NCBI RefSeq assembly: GCF_000710915.1
Contig: NZ_BAUA01000210.1
Span: 1 to 52,435 of the forward strand
Source: Nocardia brasiliensis IFM 10847
Lineage (GTDB): Bacteria; Actinomycetota; Actinomycetes; Mycobacteriales; Mycobacteriaceae
Direction of reading: 5' to 3'
DNA: 52,435 nucleotides
This document shows positions 23,555 through 32,413 of the stretch, in pieces; the stretch's first letter is position 1, and each line of letters starts with the position of its first letter. The notes below the pieces were generated by a model, which did not search any database, was not told where the DNA came from, and saw nothing but the letters and a program-made list of their open reading frames with translations. The position numbers and the translations under genes are program-made.

Positions 23555-25594
23555 ATGACCACTCCCGTGAACCCGTACCTCACCGTCCTGGCCTCCGATT
23601 CGGCGTCCGGCGCCGTCCCCGGGGCGCCTTGCTCCCGTCCCACGTTGCGCAGCAGCACATCTCGCGCACCGGTGAGTCTCGCTGTCGCGCTGCGCTCGTG
23701 CAGCTTTCTGAAGCGGCGCCCGATGCCGGACGCCACCGTCCGCTCGGCCGACTGTGCGCGCCCGGACGACTGCGCGCGAGCTGGGACGTGCGTGCAGCCG
23801 GACGATTGCGCGGTGCCGGGCGCACGGGACGAAGGCGCGCCGACCGAGCAGCCCGTCGACGCGGGCGTGCGTGTCGCAGGTGGTGAGGACCCGCGGTCCG
23901 GCGCCGATGAAGCGGTTCCTGGTGCGGATCGGTGCGCCGACGAGCCGGGCGTGCGCATGGTGGATGGTGCGAACCCGCGGTCCCGCGCGGACGAGGCGGT
24001 TCCTCGTGCGGATCAGTGCGCTGTCGAGGCGGGCGTGCGTGTGGCAGGTGGTGAGGACCCGCGGTCCGGCGCGGACGAGGTGGTTCCTGGTGCGGATCGG
24101 TGCGCCGTCGAGGCGGGCGTGCGCGCGGCCGGTGGCGAGCAACGGCGGTCCCGCCCGGACGAGGTGGTCCTGGGAGCGGATCAGTGCGCCGACGCGTCCG
24201 ATGAGCGAAACCGGTTGGCGGCCAGTTGGTCTCGGAGTAGCGACGCCGAGCCTGATGTGCATGCTGCGGGGAACGACACGGTGGTGGCCGAGGAGGGCGA
24301 CGGCCCGGTCGTCGTCGAGCAGCACGAAAGCGTGCCGACGGCGCGAGCGTCAGCGGGGCGCGAGGACGTGCCGGGCCGCGACGGTGCCGCGGGCGCGGCT
24401 CCAGCGGACTGGGCGGCCGATATCGACGCCGATCTCGCGTTGGTCTGTGCCGAGCCCGCACCACCCTTCGGTGTCGAGACATCCGAGTGTGTCGTGCACG
24501 TGGACGAGCCGGGGGACCTGATCGCGGGGGTACCCGCCATGATCGGGTTCGCGCCGCAGCGTTCGCTCGTCGTGCTCGTGCTGCGGGCGGTGCCGGATCG
24601 GGACGACGGCGCGATCATCGACGCGGTCATGCGGTTCGACCTGGACCAGGAGGGCGGGCGCGGACGGCTGCGCGCCGAACAGGTGGCGCGGTGCGTAGCC
24701 CAGGTGTCCGCGCACGACGATGTGGCCGAGGTGCTCGCGGTGGTGGTCGACGATCGATCCGTCGAACCGGATCTGTGTGGCTCAGACCTCGTCGCGCGTT
24801 GCGGCATAGGGCGATTCGACATGCTGGTCGCCGCCCTGGCCAGGCGGCTCGCCGCCCAGGACATCGCGCTCGCCGGCGCCTGGGCCGCGCGCGAGATCCG
24901 GCCGGGTGCACGGTGGTGGAGCCTGTTCGGTGAGCAACGCAGTGGACTGCTGGCAGATCCGGCCACTTCCGCGGTGGCGCTGTCGCAGGTGCTCGACGGG
25001 CGGCCGGTTCTCGGCTCCCGTGCGGAGCTGGCCGCAATGGTGACCGAGGACGTCGCGCTCCAGGACGAGGTCGCCGCGCTGCTGGACACCGCGCTCGCCA
25101 TCGCCCGCGAGCGGTACGCCCGGGCGGTGCGCCGTGGCGAGCCGGACGCTTACAGTAGGCAAGCCCTGGAGTACGTCCTGTGGCAGGTCGCCAACCTCGA
25201 ATCCGACAACGAGCCGATGGCCCGGGAACTGGCCGAACTCGCTGCCGCACTGCGTGATCGGACCGTGCGAGACGCCATGTTCGCGCTCGCGGTCGGCGAC
25301 CATGCCGCCGCGGCCGAGGCACTGTGGGCCGCCCTGACCAGGGCGTTGCGGGGACGCGACCGCGCGGAGGCCGCCGCCTTGCTCGGCTACAGCGCCTACG
25401 CCAGGGGTGACGGTCCGCTGGCCGGGATCGCGCTGGAGGCGGCCCTGACGGCCGATCCCGACCACCCCATGGCCTTGCTGCTGGAGACCTCGCTGTCGCT
25501 CGGCATGCGTCCGGAACAGATGCGCCGCCTGGCCCGCAGCGGCTATCACGCCGCCGCGGACCTCGGCATAGACCTCGGCGAACCATTGATGTGA
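23555..25594 (+). CDS. DUF4192 domain protein with long repetitive N-terminal extension
   Basis: This is a 679-residue frame. The C-terminal part from about residue 313 (VHVDEPGDLIAGVPAMIGF onwards) is a typical DUF4192 domain through to the end. The first 310 residues are unlike the family: Arg/Cys/Ala/Asp-rich, and including four 28-residue repeats (residues 104-215). DUF4192 proteins usually begin close to the domain, so the true start could be later than ATG 23555, for example ATG 23723 or beyond the repeats. No start downstream of the repeats is obviously better. The function of the family is unknown. Confidence 0.72.
   Translation: MTTPVNPYLTVLASDSASGAVPGAPCSRPTLRSSTSRAPVSLAVALRSCSFLKRRPMPDATVRSADCARPDDCARAGTCVQPDDCAVPGARDEGAPTEQPVDAGVRVAGGEDPRSGADEAVPGADRCADEPGVRMVDGANPRSRADEAVPRADQCAVEAGVRVAGGEDPRSGADEVVPGADRCAVEAGVRAAGGEQRRSRPDEVVLGADQCADASDERNRLAASWSRSSDAEPDVHAAGNDTVVAEEGDGPVVVEQHESVPTARASAGREDVPGRDGAAGAAPADWAADIDADLALVCAEPAPPFGVETSECVVHVDEPGDLIAGVPAMIGFAPQRSLVVLVLRAVPDRDDGAIIDAVMRFDLDQEGGRGRLRAEQVARCVAQVSAHDDVAEVLAVVVDDRSVEPDLCGSDLVARCGIGRFDMLVAALARRLAAQDIALAGAWAAREIRPGARWWSLFGEQRSGLLADPATSAVALSQVLDGRPVLGSRAELAAMVTEDVALQDEVAALLDTALAIARERYARAVRRGEPDAYSRQALEYVLWQVANLESDNEPMARELAELAAALRDRTVRDAMFALAVGDHAAAAEALWAALTRALRGRDRAEAAALLGYSAYARGDGPLAGIALEAALTADPDHPMALLLETSLSLGMRPEQMRRLARSGYHAAADLGIDLGEPLM
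23864..24199 (+). repeat. Four tandem 84-bp units inside the DUF4192 gene
   Basis: Units at 23864-23947, 23948-24031, 24032-24115 and 24116-24199 each encode 28 residues of the form GVRvaGGedPRSgaDEavPgADrCA. The unit length keeps the reading frame. Units 1 and 3 are the most similar, and unit 4 the most diverged. Confidence 0.9.
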
Positions 25595-25678
25595 AGCCCT
25601 GCCGCGGTGCATGATTCGCGGTCCAGGGTCCAGGCGCGGGATGCCGACGGGGTCCGGTGCCGGGGATGGTCGGGGAGT

Positions 25679-25709
25679 GCGCCGTGCTGCCATCGGGGCA
25701 GCACGGCGC
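25679..25709. terminator. Hairpin between convergent DUF4192 and galE genes
   Basis: A perfect 13-bp stem, GCGCCGTGCTGCC (25679-25691) with its complement at 25697-25709 and a 5-nt loop, lies in the 189-bp gap between the two convergent genes and probably ends both transcripts. Confidence 0.8.
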
Positions 25710-25783
25710 GTAGGGCGATCGTCACCAGGTCCCGTGATCCGGCACTCGGGTCAGGCGTTCAGGTGGGGTGCTCGGCCCGCAGG

Positions 25784-26764
25784 TTACTTGGCGCTGTGCG
25801 CGCGGGAGCCGAGTGACCGGAGGAATGTCCAAGCGTCGGAGACGATTTCGTCCAGATCGTTGTGCTCGGGATGCCAGCCGAGTTCGGCGATGGCACGGGC
25901 GCTGGAGGCGATGAGGGTGGCCGGGTCGCCGGGGCGGCGCGGTGCGTCCTGGGCGGCGATGGGCAGGCCGGTCACACGCTCGCAGGCCGAAATCACCTCG
26001 CGGACCGAGAAACCGGTGCCGCTGCCGAGGTTGTACACGCGGTGCGTGCCCGCCTCGGAACTGGTCAACGCCAGCAGATGGGCCTGGGCGAGGTCACGGA
26101 TGTGGATGTAATCGCGCACGGCGGTGCCGTCGGGCGTCGGCCAGTCGGTGCCGAATACCGAGATGGCCTTGCGGTGCCCGAGCGCGACCTGCAACACCAG
26201 CGGAATGAGATGTGTTTCCACCACCCGGTTCTCGCCGAGGCCGCCGTAGGCGCCGGCGACATTGAAATAGCGCAGGCTGGTCGCCGCCAGCCCGTGCGCG
26301 ATCGCATAGGAGGTGATGGCGTGATCTATGGCGAGCTTCGACGCGCCGTACGGGTTGGTCGGCCTGGTCGGGGCGTCCTCGGTGATCGGCACCTGCTCCG
26401 GTTCGCCGTACACCGCGGCGGTGGAGGAGAACACCAATCGTGGTGTGCCCGTGTGGCGCATCGCCTCGAGCAACTCGAAGGTCTTCACCACATTGCCGTG
26501 CCAATACTTCTCCGGTTGCTGCACCGACTCGCCGACCAGCGACTGCGCGGCGAAATGCAGCACACCGTCGAAGGTTTCGGCGGTGAGCAGCGCGGGCGCG
26601 ACCTGCGCCACATCACCCTCGACGAAGCGGGCCGCGGTGGGAACACCCTCGGCATTGCCGGTGGACAGATCATCGACGACGACGACCTCGTGTCCCGCCT
26701 CGAGCAGCACCTGCGCGCAGACGCCGCCGACATACCCGGCGCCACCAGTGACCAGAAGTTTCAC
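25784..26764 (-). CDS. galE: UDP-glucose 4-epimerase
   Basis: This 326-residue extended SDR has the NAD motif GGAGYVGG at 7-14, the threonine/serine of FSSTAAVYG (113-115), and the catalytic Y139 and K143 in NPYGASK. The substrate-binding SLRYFNVAGA and the C-terminal VRDYIHIRDLAQAH are as in bacterial GalE. It interconverts UDP-glucose and UDP-galactose, supplying galactose for the arabinogalactan of the cell wall. The start codon is GTG, 3 bp after the ideR stop, so the two genes are co-transcribed. Confidence 0.94.
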   Translation of the reverse strand: MKLLVTGGAGYVGGVCAQVLLEAGHEVVVVDDLSTGNAEGVPTAARFVEGDVAQVAPALLTAETFDGVLHFAAQSLVGESVQQPEKYWHGNVVKTFELLEAMRHTGTPRLVFSSTAAVYGEPEQVPITEDAPTRPTNPYGASKLAIDHAITSYAIAHGLAATSLRYFNVAGAYGGLGENRVVETHLIPLVLQVALGHRKAISVFGTDWPTPDGTAVRDYIHIRDLAQAHLLALTSSEAGTHRVYNLGSGTGFSVREVISACERVTGLPIAAQDAPRRPGDPATLIASSARAIAELGWHPEHNDLDEIVSDAWTFLRSLGSRAHSAK

Positions 26765-26767
26765 GGA

Positions 26768-27454
26768 TCAGACCAACTTCACCTGGACGGCGTGCGCCAT
26801 CTCGTCGGACAGTTCGAAACCCGCGTGACCCGGCACGGTGATGACAACGGTGCCCGGCTTGTTCTCCACCGTCACGCGGGCATCGGGCACCACCCCCGCC
26901 TCGCGCAGCTGGCCGATGACCTCGGGATCGGTCTGGATGTGCTCGGCGAGCCGGCGCACGACGACGGCGTGCACCTGGCCGTGCGGCAGATCGGTCAGCC
27001 GGACCAGGGTCTCCTCGGCGGAGGTCGGCGGCACGATACCGAGCTCGTCCAGCCCGGGGATCGGGTTGCCGTAGGGGGAGGTGGTCGGGTGGTTGAGCAC
27101 CTCGACCAGGCGGCGCTCGACGTCCTCGCTCATCACGTGTTCCCAGCGGCAGGCCTCGGCGTGCACGTTCTGCCAGTCCAGGCCGATGATGTCGACGAGC
27201 AGGCGCTCGGCGAGGCGGTGCTTGCGCATGACGGCGATCGCCATGCTGCGGCCCTTCTCGGTGAGCTCCAGGTGGCGGTCTCCGGCGACAAGCAGCAGGC
27301 CGTCGCGCTCCATCCGCGCGACGGTCTGGCTCACCGTCGGTCCACTCTGCTCGAGGCGCTCCGCGATCCGGGCGCGCAGGGGCACCACGCCCTCCTCCTC
27401 GAGGTCGTAGATGGTACGGAGATACATCTCCGTGGTGTCGACAAGATCCTTCAC
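26768..27454 (-). CDS. ideR: Iron-dependent repressor IdeR (DtxR family)
   Basis: This 228-residue regulator matches mycobacterial IdeR along its length: helix-turn-helix SGPTVSQTVARMERDGL (residues 37-53), primary metal site M10, C102, E105, H106 and ancillary site H79, E83, H98, all conserved, with a C-terminal SH3-like domain. With Fe(II) it represses siderophore and uptake genes and activates storage. The GTG start has AAGGGG upstream. I found no iron box (TTAGGTTAG type) in the window, so it does not obviously control its neighbours. Confidence 0.97.
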   Translation of the reverse strand: MKDLVDTTEMYLRTIYDLEEEGVVPLRARIAERLEQSGPTVSQTVARMERDGLLLVAGDRHLELTEKGRSMAIAVMRKHRLAERLLVDIIGLDWQNVHAEACRWEHVMSEDVERRLVEVLNHPTTSPYGNPIPGLDELGIVPPTSAEETLVRLTDLPHGQVHAVVVRRLAEHIQTDPEVIGQLREAGVVPDARVTVENKPGTVVITVPGHAGFELSDEMAHAVQVKLV

Positions 27455-27652
27455 CTGTTACCCCTTCGTCGGCACGAATTCTACCTACGCACGGCGACAC
27501 GACCGTGCGCCGGATGGTGTCGCGCCGCATCGGACGCGGCATTGCGGAATTCCGGTCGGCGCACGGCGAGCCGCCGTTATCGCACTTGCTTGTATTTCTA
27601 CTGCATAGCAACGTTCAACGGGGTTGGTACCTTCCCGCGTAGCGTGGCGACC

Positions 27653-28921
27653 ATGGCCACTGCACCGCGCAGCGAACACCCGGCGCCACCCGGCGCAGAG
27701 CGCAGCACCGGAACCGTCGTCTGGACCGACCGGTTCCTCGATTACACCTGGACTCCGGAGCATCCGATGAAACCGGCGCGTCTGAAGTTCACCATGGCGC
27801 TCGCCGAAAGTCTCGGATTACTCGACGGTGTCGAACTATTGGCGCCGGCCGCGGCCGAGCGCGCCGACCTGCTGCGCATCCATACCCCGGCCTATATCGA
27901 CGCGGTGGAGCACGCCGTAGCGCCCGAAGGCGCCCCGCTCGCGCCACCGTACGGCTTGGGGTCACCGGACAATCCGGTGTTCCCCGGTATGCATCAGGCC
28001 GCGTCGGTGATCGTCGGCGGCACCCTGGCGGCGGCGCGGGCCATCGCGGAGGGGCGGAGCAGCCGGGCGGTGAGCATCGGCGGTGGCATGCATCACGCGA
28101 TGGCCGACTCGGCGGCGGGGTTCTGCGTCTACAACGATGCGGCCGTGGCCATCTCCTGGCTGCTCGACCACGGCTTCGATCGCATCGCCTATCTCGACGT
28201 CGACGTGCATCACGGCGACGGTGTGCAGCGCGCGTTCTATGGTGATCCCAGGGTGCTGACCATCTCGTTGCACCAGCACCCGGCGACGCTGTGGCCGAAC
28301 ACCGGGTGGCCGGAGGAGACCGGGGCCGGCGCCGCGGAAGGCTCCTCGATCAACCTGCCGCTGCTGCCCGGCACCCGAGATGCCCAGTGGCTGCGCGGTT
28401 TCCACGCGGTGGTGCCCGGCGCGGTGGCGGCGTTCCGGCCGCAGATCGTAGTGAGCCAGTGCGGCGTGGACACCCATCGCGAGGATCCGCTGGCCGATCT
28501 CGAGCTCACGGTGGACGGTCAGCGCGCCGCCTTCCGCGCGATGCGTGACCTGGCCGACGAACATGCCGAAGGGCGCTGGCTCGCGGTCGGGGGCGGCGGT
28601 TACGGACTGGTCCGGGTGGTGCCGCGCGCGTGGACCCATCTGCTGGCCACCGCGCTGGACCGGACCATCGCGCCGGACACCGCGATTCCCCAGGACTGGA
28701 TGGATCTGGTCCGGGCCGCGGCGCCCCAGACGGACCCGCCGCGCACCATGGGTGACGGTGGCGACATCGACTACCGCCCGTGGGATGGCCCCGGCGGTAC
28801 GGGGGAGACTGGAGACGCGCGCCTCGACCGTGCCCAACGCGCCGTCGACACGGCCGTGCTTGCCACCCGCCGAGCGAGTTTCGGGCTGCTCGGCCTGGAT
28901 CCGGAGGACCCTCGTGACTGA
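27653..28921 (+). CDS. acuC: Acetoin utilization protein AcuC (class I-type deacetylase)
   Basis: This 422-residue histone-deacetylase-fold enzyme has the tandem histidines in GGGMHHAM, the zinc-site motif DVDVHHGDGVQ with aspartate and histidine ligands, and CGVDTHREDPLADL, which carries the third ligand region. It hydrolyses acetyl groups from lysines, classically on acetyl-CoA synthetase. ATG 27653 begins MATAPRSEHPA; an in-frame GTG 27644 is possible. Its last 8 bp overlap the next gene, which encodes a GNAT-type lysine acetyltransferase, so the writer and eraser of a modification are coupled. It is divergent from ideR over 198 bp. Confidence 0.92.
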   Translation: MATAPRSEHPAPPGAERSTGTVVWTDRFLDYTWTPEHPMKPARLKFTMALAESLGLLDGVELLAPAAAERADLLRIHTPAYIDAVEHAVAPEGAPLAPPYGLGSPDNPVFPGMHQAASVIVGGTLAAARAIAEGRSSRAVSIGGGMHHAMADSAAGFCVYNDAAVAISWLLDHGFDRIAYLDVDVHHGDGVQRAFYGDPRVLTISLHQHPATLWPNTGWPEETGAGAAEGSSINLPLLPGTRDAQWLRGFHAVVPGAVAAFRPQIVVSQCGVDTHREDPLADLELTVDGQRAAFRAMRDLADEHAEGRWLAVGGGGYGLVRVVPRAWTHLLATALDRTIAPDTAIPQDWMDLVRAAAPQTDPPRTMGDGGDIDYRPWDGPGGTGETGDARLDRAQRAVDTAVLATRRASFGLLGLDPEDPRD

Positions 28922-31586
28922 CCCCGCCGACACACCGGACACCCCGGCGGTCCCGCCTCCGCCGCCGCAGCACTGGTTCGCCGACGTCCTCGCCTCCGAC
29001 GGCGGGGTGGTACGGCTGCGGCCGATCACGCCGGACGACGCGGAGCGCTTGCAGGAATTCCACGGCGCGCTCTCCGATCGCACTCGGTATCTGCGGTATT
29101 TCGGCCCGTACCCGCGGATTTCACCGAAGGACCTCTACCGCACCACCCACGTCGACTATCACGACCGGGTGGGCTTGGTGCTGGTGCTCGGTACGGCGAT
29201 CGTCGCGGTCGGCCGCTACGAACTGCTCGACCGGGTGGGACGCCGCTCCGCCGAGGTCGCGTTCGTGGTGGCCGACGAGCATCAGGGACGCGGGCTCGGC
29301 TCGATCCTGTTGGAGCACTTGGCCGGTGCCGCCGCCGAGAACAAGATCGAGACCTTCGTCGCCGAGGTGCTCGCCGAGAACACCACCATGGTGACGGTGT
29401 TCCGCGACGCGGGCTACCAGGTCGAGCGCAGCAGGGACGGTTCGGTGCTGCACCTGGAGTTCGCGATCGATCCCACCGAAGCGCTGCTGTCCGTGCGGGA
29501 TTCGCGCGAGCGCGCCTCGGAGGCCCGCAGTGTCGGCAATCTGCTCACGCCGCGTTCGGTCGCGGTGATCGGCGCGACGCCGAGCGCAGGCCGGGTCGGC
29601 GGTGCGGTGTTGCACAACCTGCTGTCCGGGGTGTTCCAGGGGCCGGTGTTCCCGGTGAATCCGAATCGGCGCTCGGTGCGCGGCGTGCGCGCCTACGCGA
29701 CGGTGCGGGAGATCCCGGACGAGGTGGATCTCGCGGTGGTCGCGGTGCCGCCCGGCGAGATCGCCTCGGTGCTGGACGACTGTATGGCCAAACGGGTCAA
29801 GGGACTCGTCGTGCTCACCGCCGGCTTCGACGAGACCGGCGTGGGCGGCGGCACCGCCGAACGCGAATTGGTCGCCGCGGCAAGGGGACACGGCATGCGG
29901 GTGGTCGGGCCGAGCGCGCTCGGCATCGCCAACACCGATGCCGCGGTGGCGCTCAACGCGACCCTGGCGCCGGTACTGCCCGGCCGGGGACGGATCGGCT
30001 TCTTCTGTCAGTCGGGTCCGCTGGGCGCGGCCATTCTCGGTGAGGCGGCGGCCCGGAATCTGGGCTTGTCGACGTTCGTGTCGGCCGGTGACCGCGCCGA
30101 CGTCTCCGGTAACGACCTGTTGCAGTACTGGGATACCGACCCGGATACCGACGTGGTCCTGCTCTATCTGGAGTCGTTCGGTAATCCGCGTAAGTTCTCC
30201 CGGATCGCCCGCCGGGTGGCCAGGACCAAGCCGATCGTCGCGGTGAGCAGCGGCAGGCACGCCGCGCAGCCGGGCGGGGACATGGATCGCTCGATCGTGC
30301 GAGACCTGTTCGCGCAGGCGGGCATCGTGCAGGTCGACTCCATTTCGGAGCTGTTCGACTGCGCCGCGCTGCTGGGCTATCAGCCGCTGCCCGGCGGTTC
30401 CCGCTTGGCTGTGGTCGGCAACAGCGCGGCGTTGAACTGGTTGGCGGTCGATGCCGCGCAGTCCGAGGGTCTGGCCGTCGGCGATCCGGTGAACCTCGGG
30501 CCTCAGGCGACGCCGGGTTCTTATCTCGACGCCACTGTCGCGGCCCTGCGGTCCGACGAGATCGATTCCGTGCTGGTGGTTTTCGCGCCGCCGGTGCCGG
30601 TGCCGATGGCCGGGTTCGCCGACGCGATCCGGGCGGCGGTCGCCGCCGTGCCCGACGCGGGCAAGCCGATCTTGACGACCTTCATTGCCGAGCAAGGCAT
30701 CCCGAACCTGCTCGCCGTGCGCGGGCAGGGCGCCGCCGCGGTTCGTGGTTCGATTCCGAGCTATCCCGACCCGGAGCGAGCCGCGCGTGCCTTGGCCCGG
30801 GTCCGGCGTTACGCGCAATGGCGTAACCGGCCGGTGTCGCCGGTGCAGCGTCCGGATCGGATCGATACCGAGCGGGCGCGCGGGTTGGTGGCGCAGTGGA
30901 TGACCGATGCGGGCGGCCGCAGGCTCACCGACTTGGAAACCGTCGAACTGCTCGACTGCTACGGCATTTCCGTCGTGGAGTTCCGCGAGGTGCGCAGCGC
31001 CGAGGAGGCCGTCGCGGCCGCGCACGAACTCGGCTATCCGGTGGCGGCCAAGGCGACCGGCGAAATGTGGCGGCGGCGCCCGGATCTCACCGGTGTGCGG
31101 CTGGACCTGTGGACGCCGGAGGCGGTGCGGCAGGGTTACGCCGATCTCGCCGAACTGTGCGGCGATCCGGTGCAGCACATTCAGAAGATGGCGACCAAGG
31201 GTGTCGGCTGTGTGCTGCGGGTGCAGGACGATCCCTCGTTCGGCTCGGTCATCGAATTCGGCCTGTCCGGCTTGATCATCGAACTCCTCGGGGACCGGGC
31301 CTACCGCGCGCTACCGCTCACCGCCGACGAGGCGACCGCGCTCATCGACGCCCCGCGCGCGGCACCGCTGCTCTCCGGCACCCCGGCCAGTCCGCGAGTA
31401 GACAAGGCCGCGTTGGCCGAACTGGCCCAACGCATCTCGGCCCTGTTCGATGACCTTCCCGAGATGCGCGAACTGGCCTTCGACCCGGTCCTGGCCTCCA
31501 CCAACTCCGCCGAAATCCTGTACGCCCGCGGCCGTATCGGCCCCGAGCCCAGCCGCTTCGACACCGGCCCCCGCCGCCTCGGCTGA
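28914..31586 (+). CDS. GNAT acetyltransferase fused to acyl-CoA synthetase (NDP-forming)-like domains
   Basis: This 890-residue protein starts at GTG 28914 (GGAGG 6 bp upstream), inside the end of acuC. Residues about 33-185 are a GNAT domain with the catalytic-type E114 and acetyl-CoA loop QGRGLGS (124-130). From residue 205 come a CoA-binding domain (SVAVIGATPSAGRVGG), succinyl-CoA-synthetase-like flavodoxin domains and a C-terminal ATP-grasp region. The SHTGA segment that carries the phosphorylated histidine of true ADP-forming synthetases is missing around SSGRHAAQPGGD, so this half is probably regulatory. The layout is the reverse of Salmonella Pat but functionally similar: acyl-CoA-sensing protein lysine acetylation. 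Confidence 0.88.
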   Translation: MTDPADTPDTPAVPPPPPQHWFADVLASDGGVVRLRPITPDDAERLQEFHGALSDRTRYLRYFGPYPRISPKDLYRTTHVDYHDRVGLVLVLGTAIVAVGRYELLDRVGRRSAEVAFVVADEHQGRGLGSILLEHLAGAAAENKIETFVAEVLAENTTMVTVFRDAGYQVERSRDGSVLHLEFAIDPTEALLSVRDSRERASEARSVGNLLTPRSVAVIGATPSAGRVGGAVLHNLLSGVFQGPVFPVNPNRRSVRGVRAYATVREIPDEVDLAVVAVPPGEIASVLDDCMAKRVKGLVVLTAGFDETGVGGGTAERELVAAARGHGMRVVGPSALGIANTDAAVALNATLAPVLPGRGRIGFFCQSGPLGAAILGEAAARNLGLSTFVSAGDRADVSGNDLLQYWDTDPDTDVVLLYLESFGNPRKFSRIARRVARTKPIVAVSSGRHAAQPGGDMDRSIVRDLFAQAGIVQVDSISELFDCAALLGYQPLPGGSRLAVVGNSAALNWLAVDAAQSEGLAVGDPVNLGPQATPGSYLDATVAALRSDEIDSVLVVFAPPVPVPMAGFADAIRAAVAAVPDAGKPILTTFIAEQGIPNLLAVRGQGAAAVRGSIPSYPDPERAARALARVRRYAQWRNRPVSPVQRPDRIDTERARGLVAQWMTDAGGRRLTDLETVELLDCYGISVVEFREVRSAEEAVAAAHELGYPVAAKATGEMWRRRPDLTGVRLDLWTPEAVRQGYADLAELCGDPVQHIQKMATKGVGCVLRVQDDPSFGSVIEFGLSGLIIELLGDRAYRALPLTADEATALIDAPRAAPLLSGTPASPRVDKAALAELAQRISALFDDLPEMRELAFDPVLASTNSAEILYARGRIGPEPSRFDTGPRRLG

Positions 31587-31590
31587 CCCG

Positions 31591-31643
31591 CCGAACCGCG
31601 CTGGAACACCGAGCCGCGCTGGAACACCGAGCCCGCTGGAACA
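31591..31643. repeat. Three 18-bp tandem units after the GNAT fusion gene
   Basis: CCGARCCGCGCTGGAACA is repeated at 31591-31608, 31609-31626 and 31627-31643 (last unit one base short). It starts 5 bp after the stop codon and fills most of the gap to the convergent TetR gene. Confidence 0.88.
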
Positions 31644-31681
31644 CCGCCCCGTCGCGTCGAGCCGTGGGCGGGGTGCCCGGG

Positions 31682-32287
31682 TCAAGTCCGCGACGGGCTG
31701 CGGTGCCGGATGAGCGGCAGGAACACCTCGTCGACGATTTCGACGAGGACGTCGTCGGGGGCGGTGGGGACGCCGCGGGTGACGAACTCGTTGCGCAGCA
31801 GGACGATTGCGACGGTGGCGACGCGGGGGTGCAGGGCCTCGGGGGCCGCTTCGCCGCGGGCGACCGCCCGGCCCAGGACGGTGAGCCAGAGCGCGGCGGT
31901 GGCGTCGCCGGACTGATCGGGCAGCTGGGACAGGAGTTCGGCGGCGCCACCGGCGGCGGCCATGAGGTCGCGCAGGATGGCGCCGAGCGGGGAACTCCAG
32001 TGGCGGTTGGCGCCACGCAGCAGGCTCAGCGCGTCGTCCCGGAGTGAACCGGTGTCGGGAGCCTGCACGGCTGTGGTGAGCTGCCGGTAGGCGGCGATGC
32101 CGAGCGCGAGCCGGTTCGGCCAGCGCCGGTACAGGGCGTTCTTGTTGGTGCCCGCGCGGACCGCGACCTTGTCCATGGTGAGTCCGGCGTATCCGGATTC
32201 GAGCAGTTCGTCCGCGGCGGCGCGCAAGAGCGCTTCCTCCAGGGCCGCGCCCCGGCGCCGCATCGGCTGCTCCTGCGGCTGCCGCAT
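31682..32287 (-). CDS. TetR/AcrR family regulator
   Basis: This 201-residue regulator has the N-terminal helix-turn-helix SGYAGLTMDKVAVRAGTNKNALYRRWPNRLAL and a C-terminal ligand domain of the TetR_C type. ATG 32287 has GAGGGAGGA close upstream. It is divergent from the TIM-barrel-like gene, and the 126 bp between them hold palindromic GTACC/GGTAC operators, so it probably represses itself and that gene. The ligand is unknown. Confidence 0.87.
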   Translation of the reverse strand: MRQPQEQPMRRRGAALEEALLRAAADELLESGYAGLTMDKVAVRAGTNKNALYRRWPNRLALGIAAYRQLTTAVQAPDTGSLRDDALSLLRGANRHWSSPLGAILRDLMAAAGGAAELLSQLPDQSGDATAALWLTVLGRAVARGEAAPEALHPRVATVAIVLLRNEFVTRGVPTAPDDVLVEIVDEVFLPLIRHRSPSRT

Positions 32288-32329
32288 TCTCTGTCCTCCC
32301 TCGAGCGTCGTACTCAGACCCGCAGAATC

Positions 32330-32393
32330 GTACCCTAAACAATGTACTTGCCTGGCTGGCACATCGATGATTAGGGTACTTTCTGTACCTTAA
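32330..32393. promoter_or_regulatory. Inverted-repeat operators between TetR and TIM-barrel gene
   Basis: GTACCCTAA (32330-32338) and TTAGGGTAC (32371-32379) form a perfect 9-bp inverted repeat 32 bp apart. The second half also pairs with GTACCTTAA (32385-32393) across 5 bp, with one mismatch, making a compact 23-bp operator 20 bp upstream of the plus-strand start codon. Both lie in the divergent promoter region and fit a dimeric TetR site. Confidence 0.75.
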
Positions 32394-32413
32394 AGATCGA
32401 GAGGGTGGTTCCC

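Noticed and set aside
25862..27652. A plus-strand open frame continuous with acuC
   Set aside because: It is antisense to galE and ideR and lacks any protein signature. Only the part from 27653 matches the AcuC family.
27455..27652. IdeR iron box between ideR and acuC
   Set aside because: No match to the TTAGGTTAG palindrome could be found there or elsewhere in the window.
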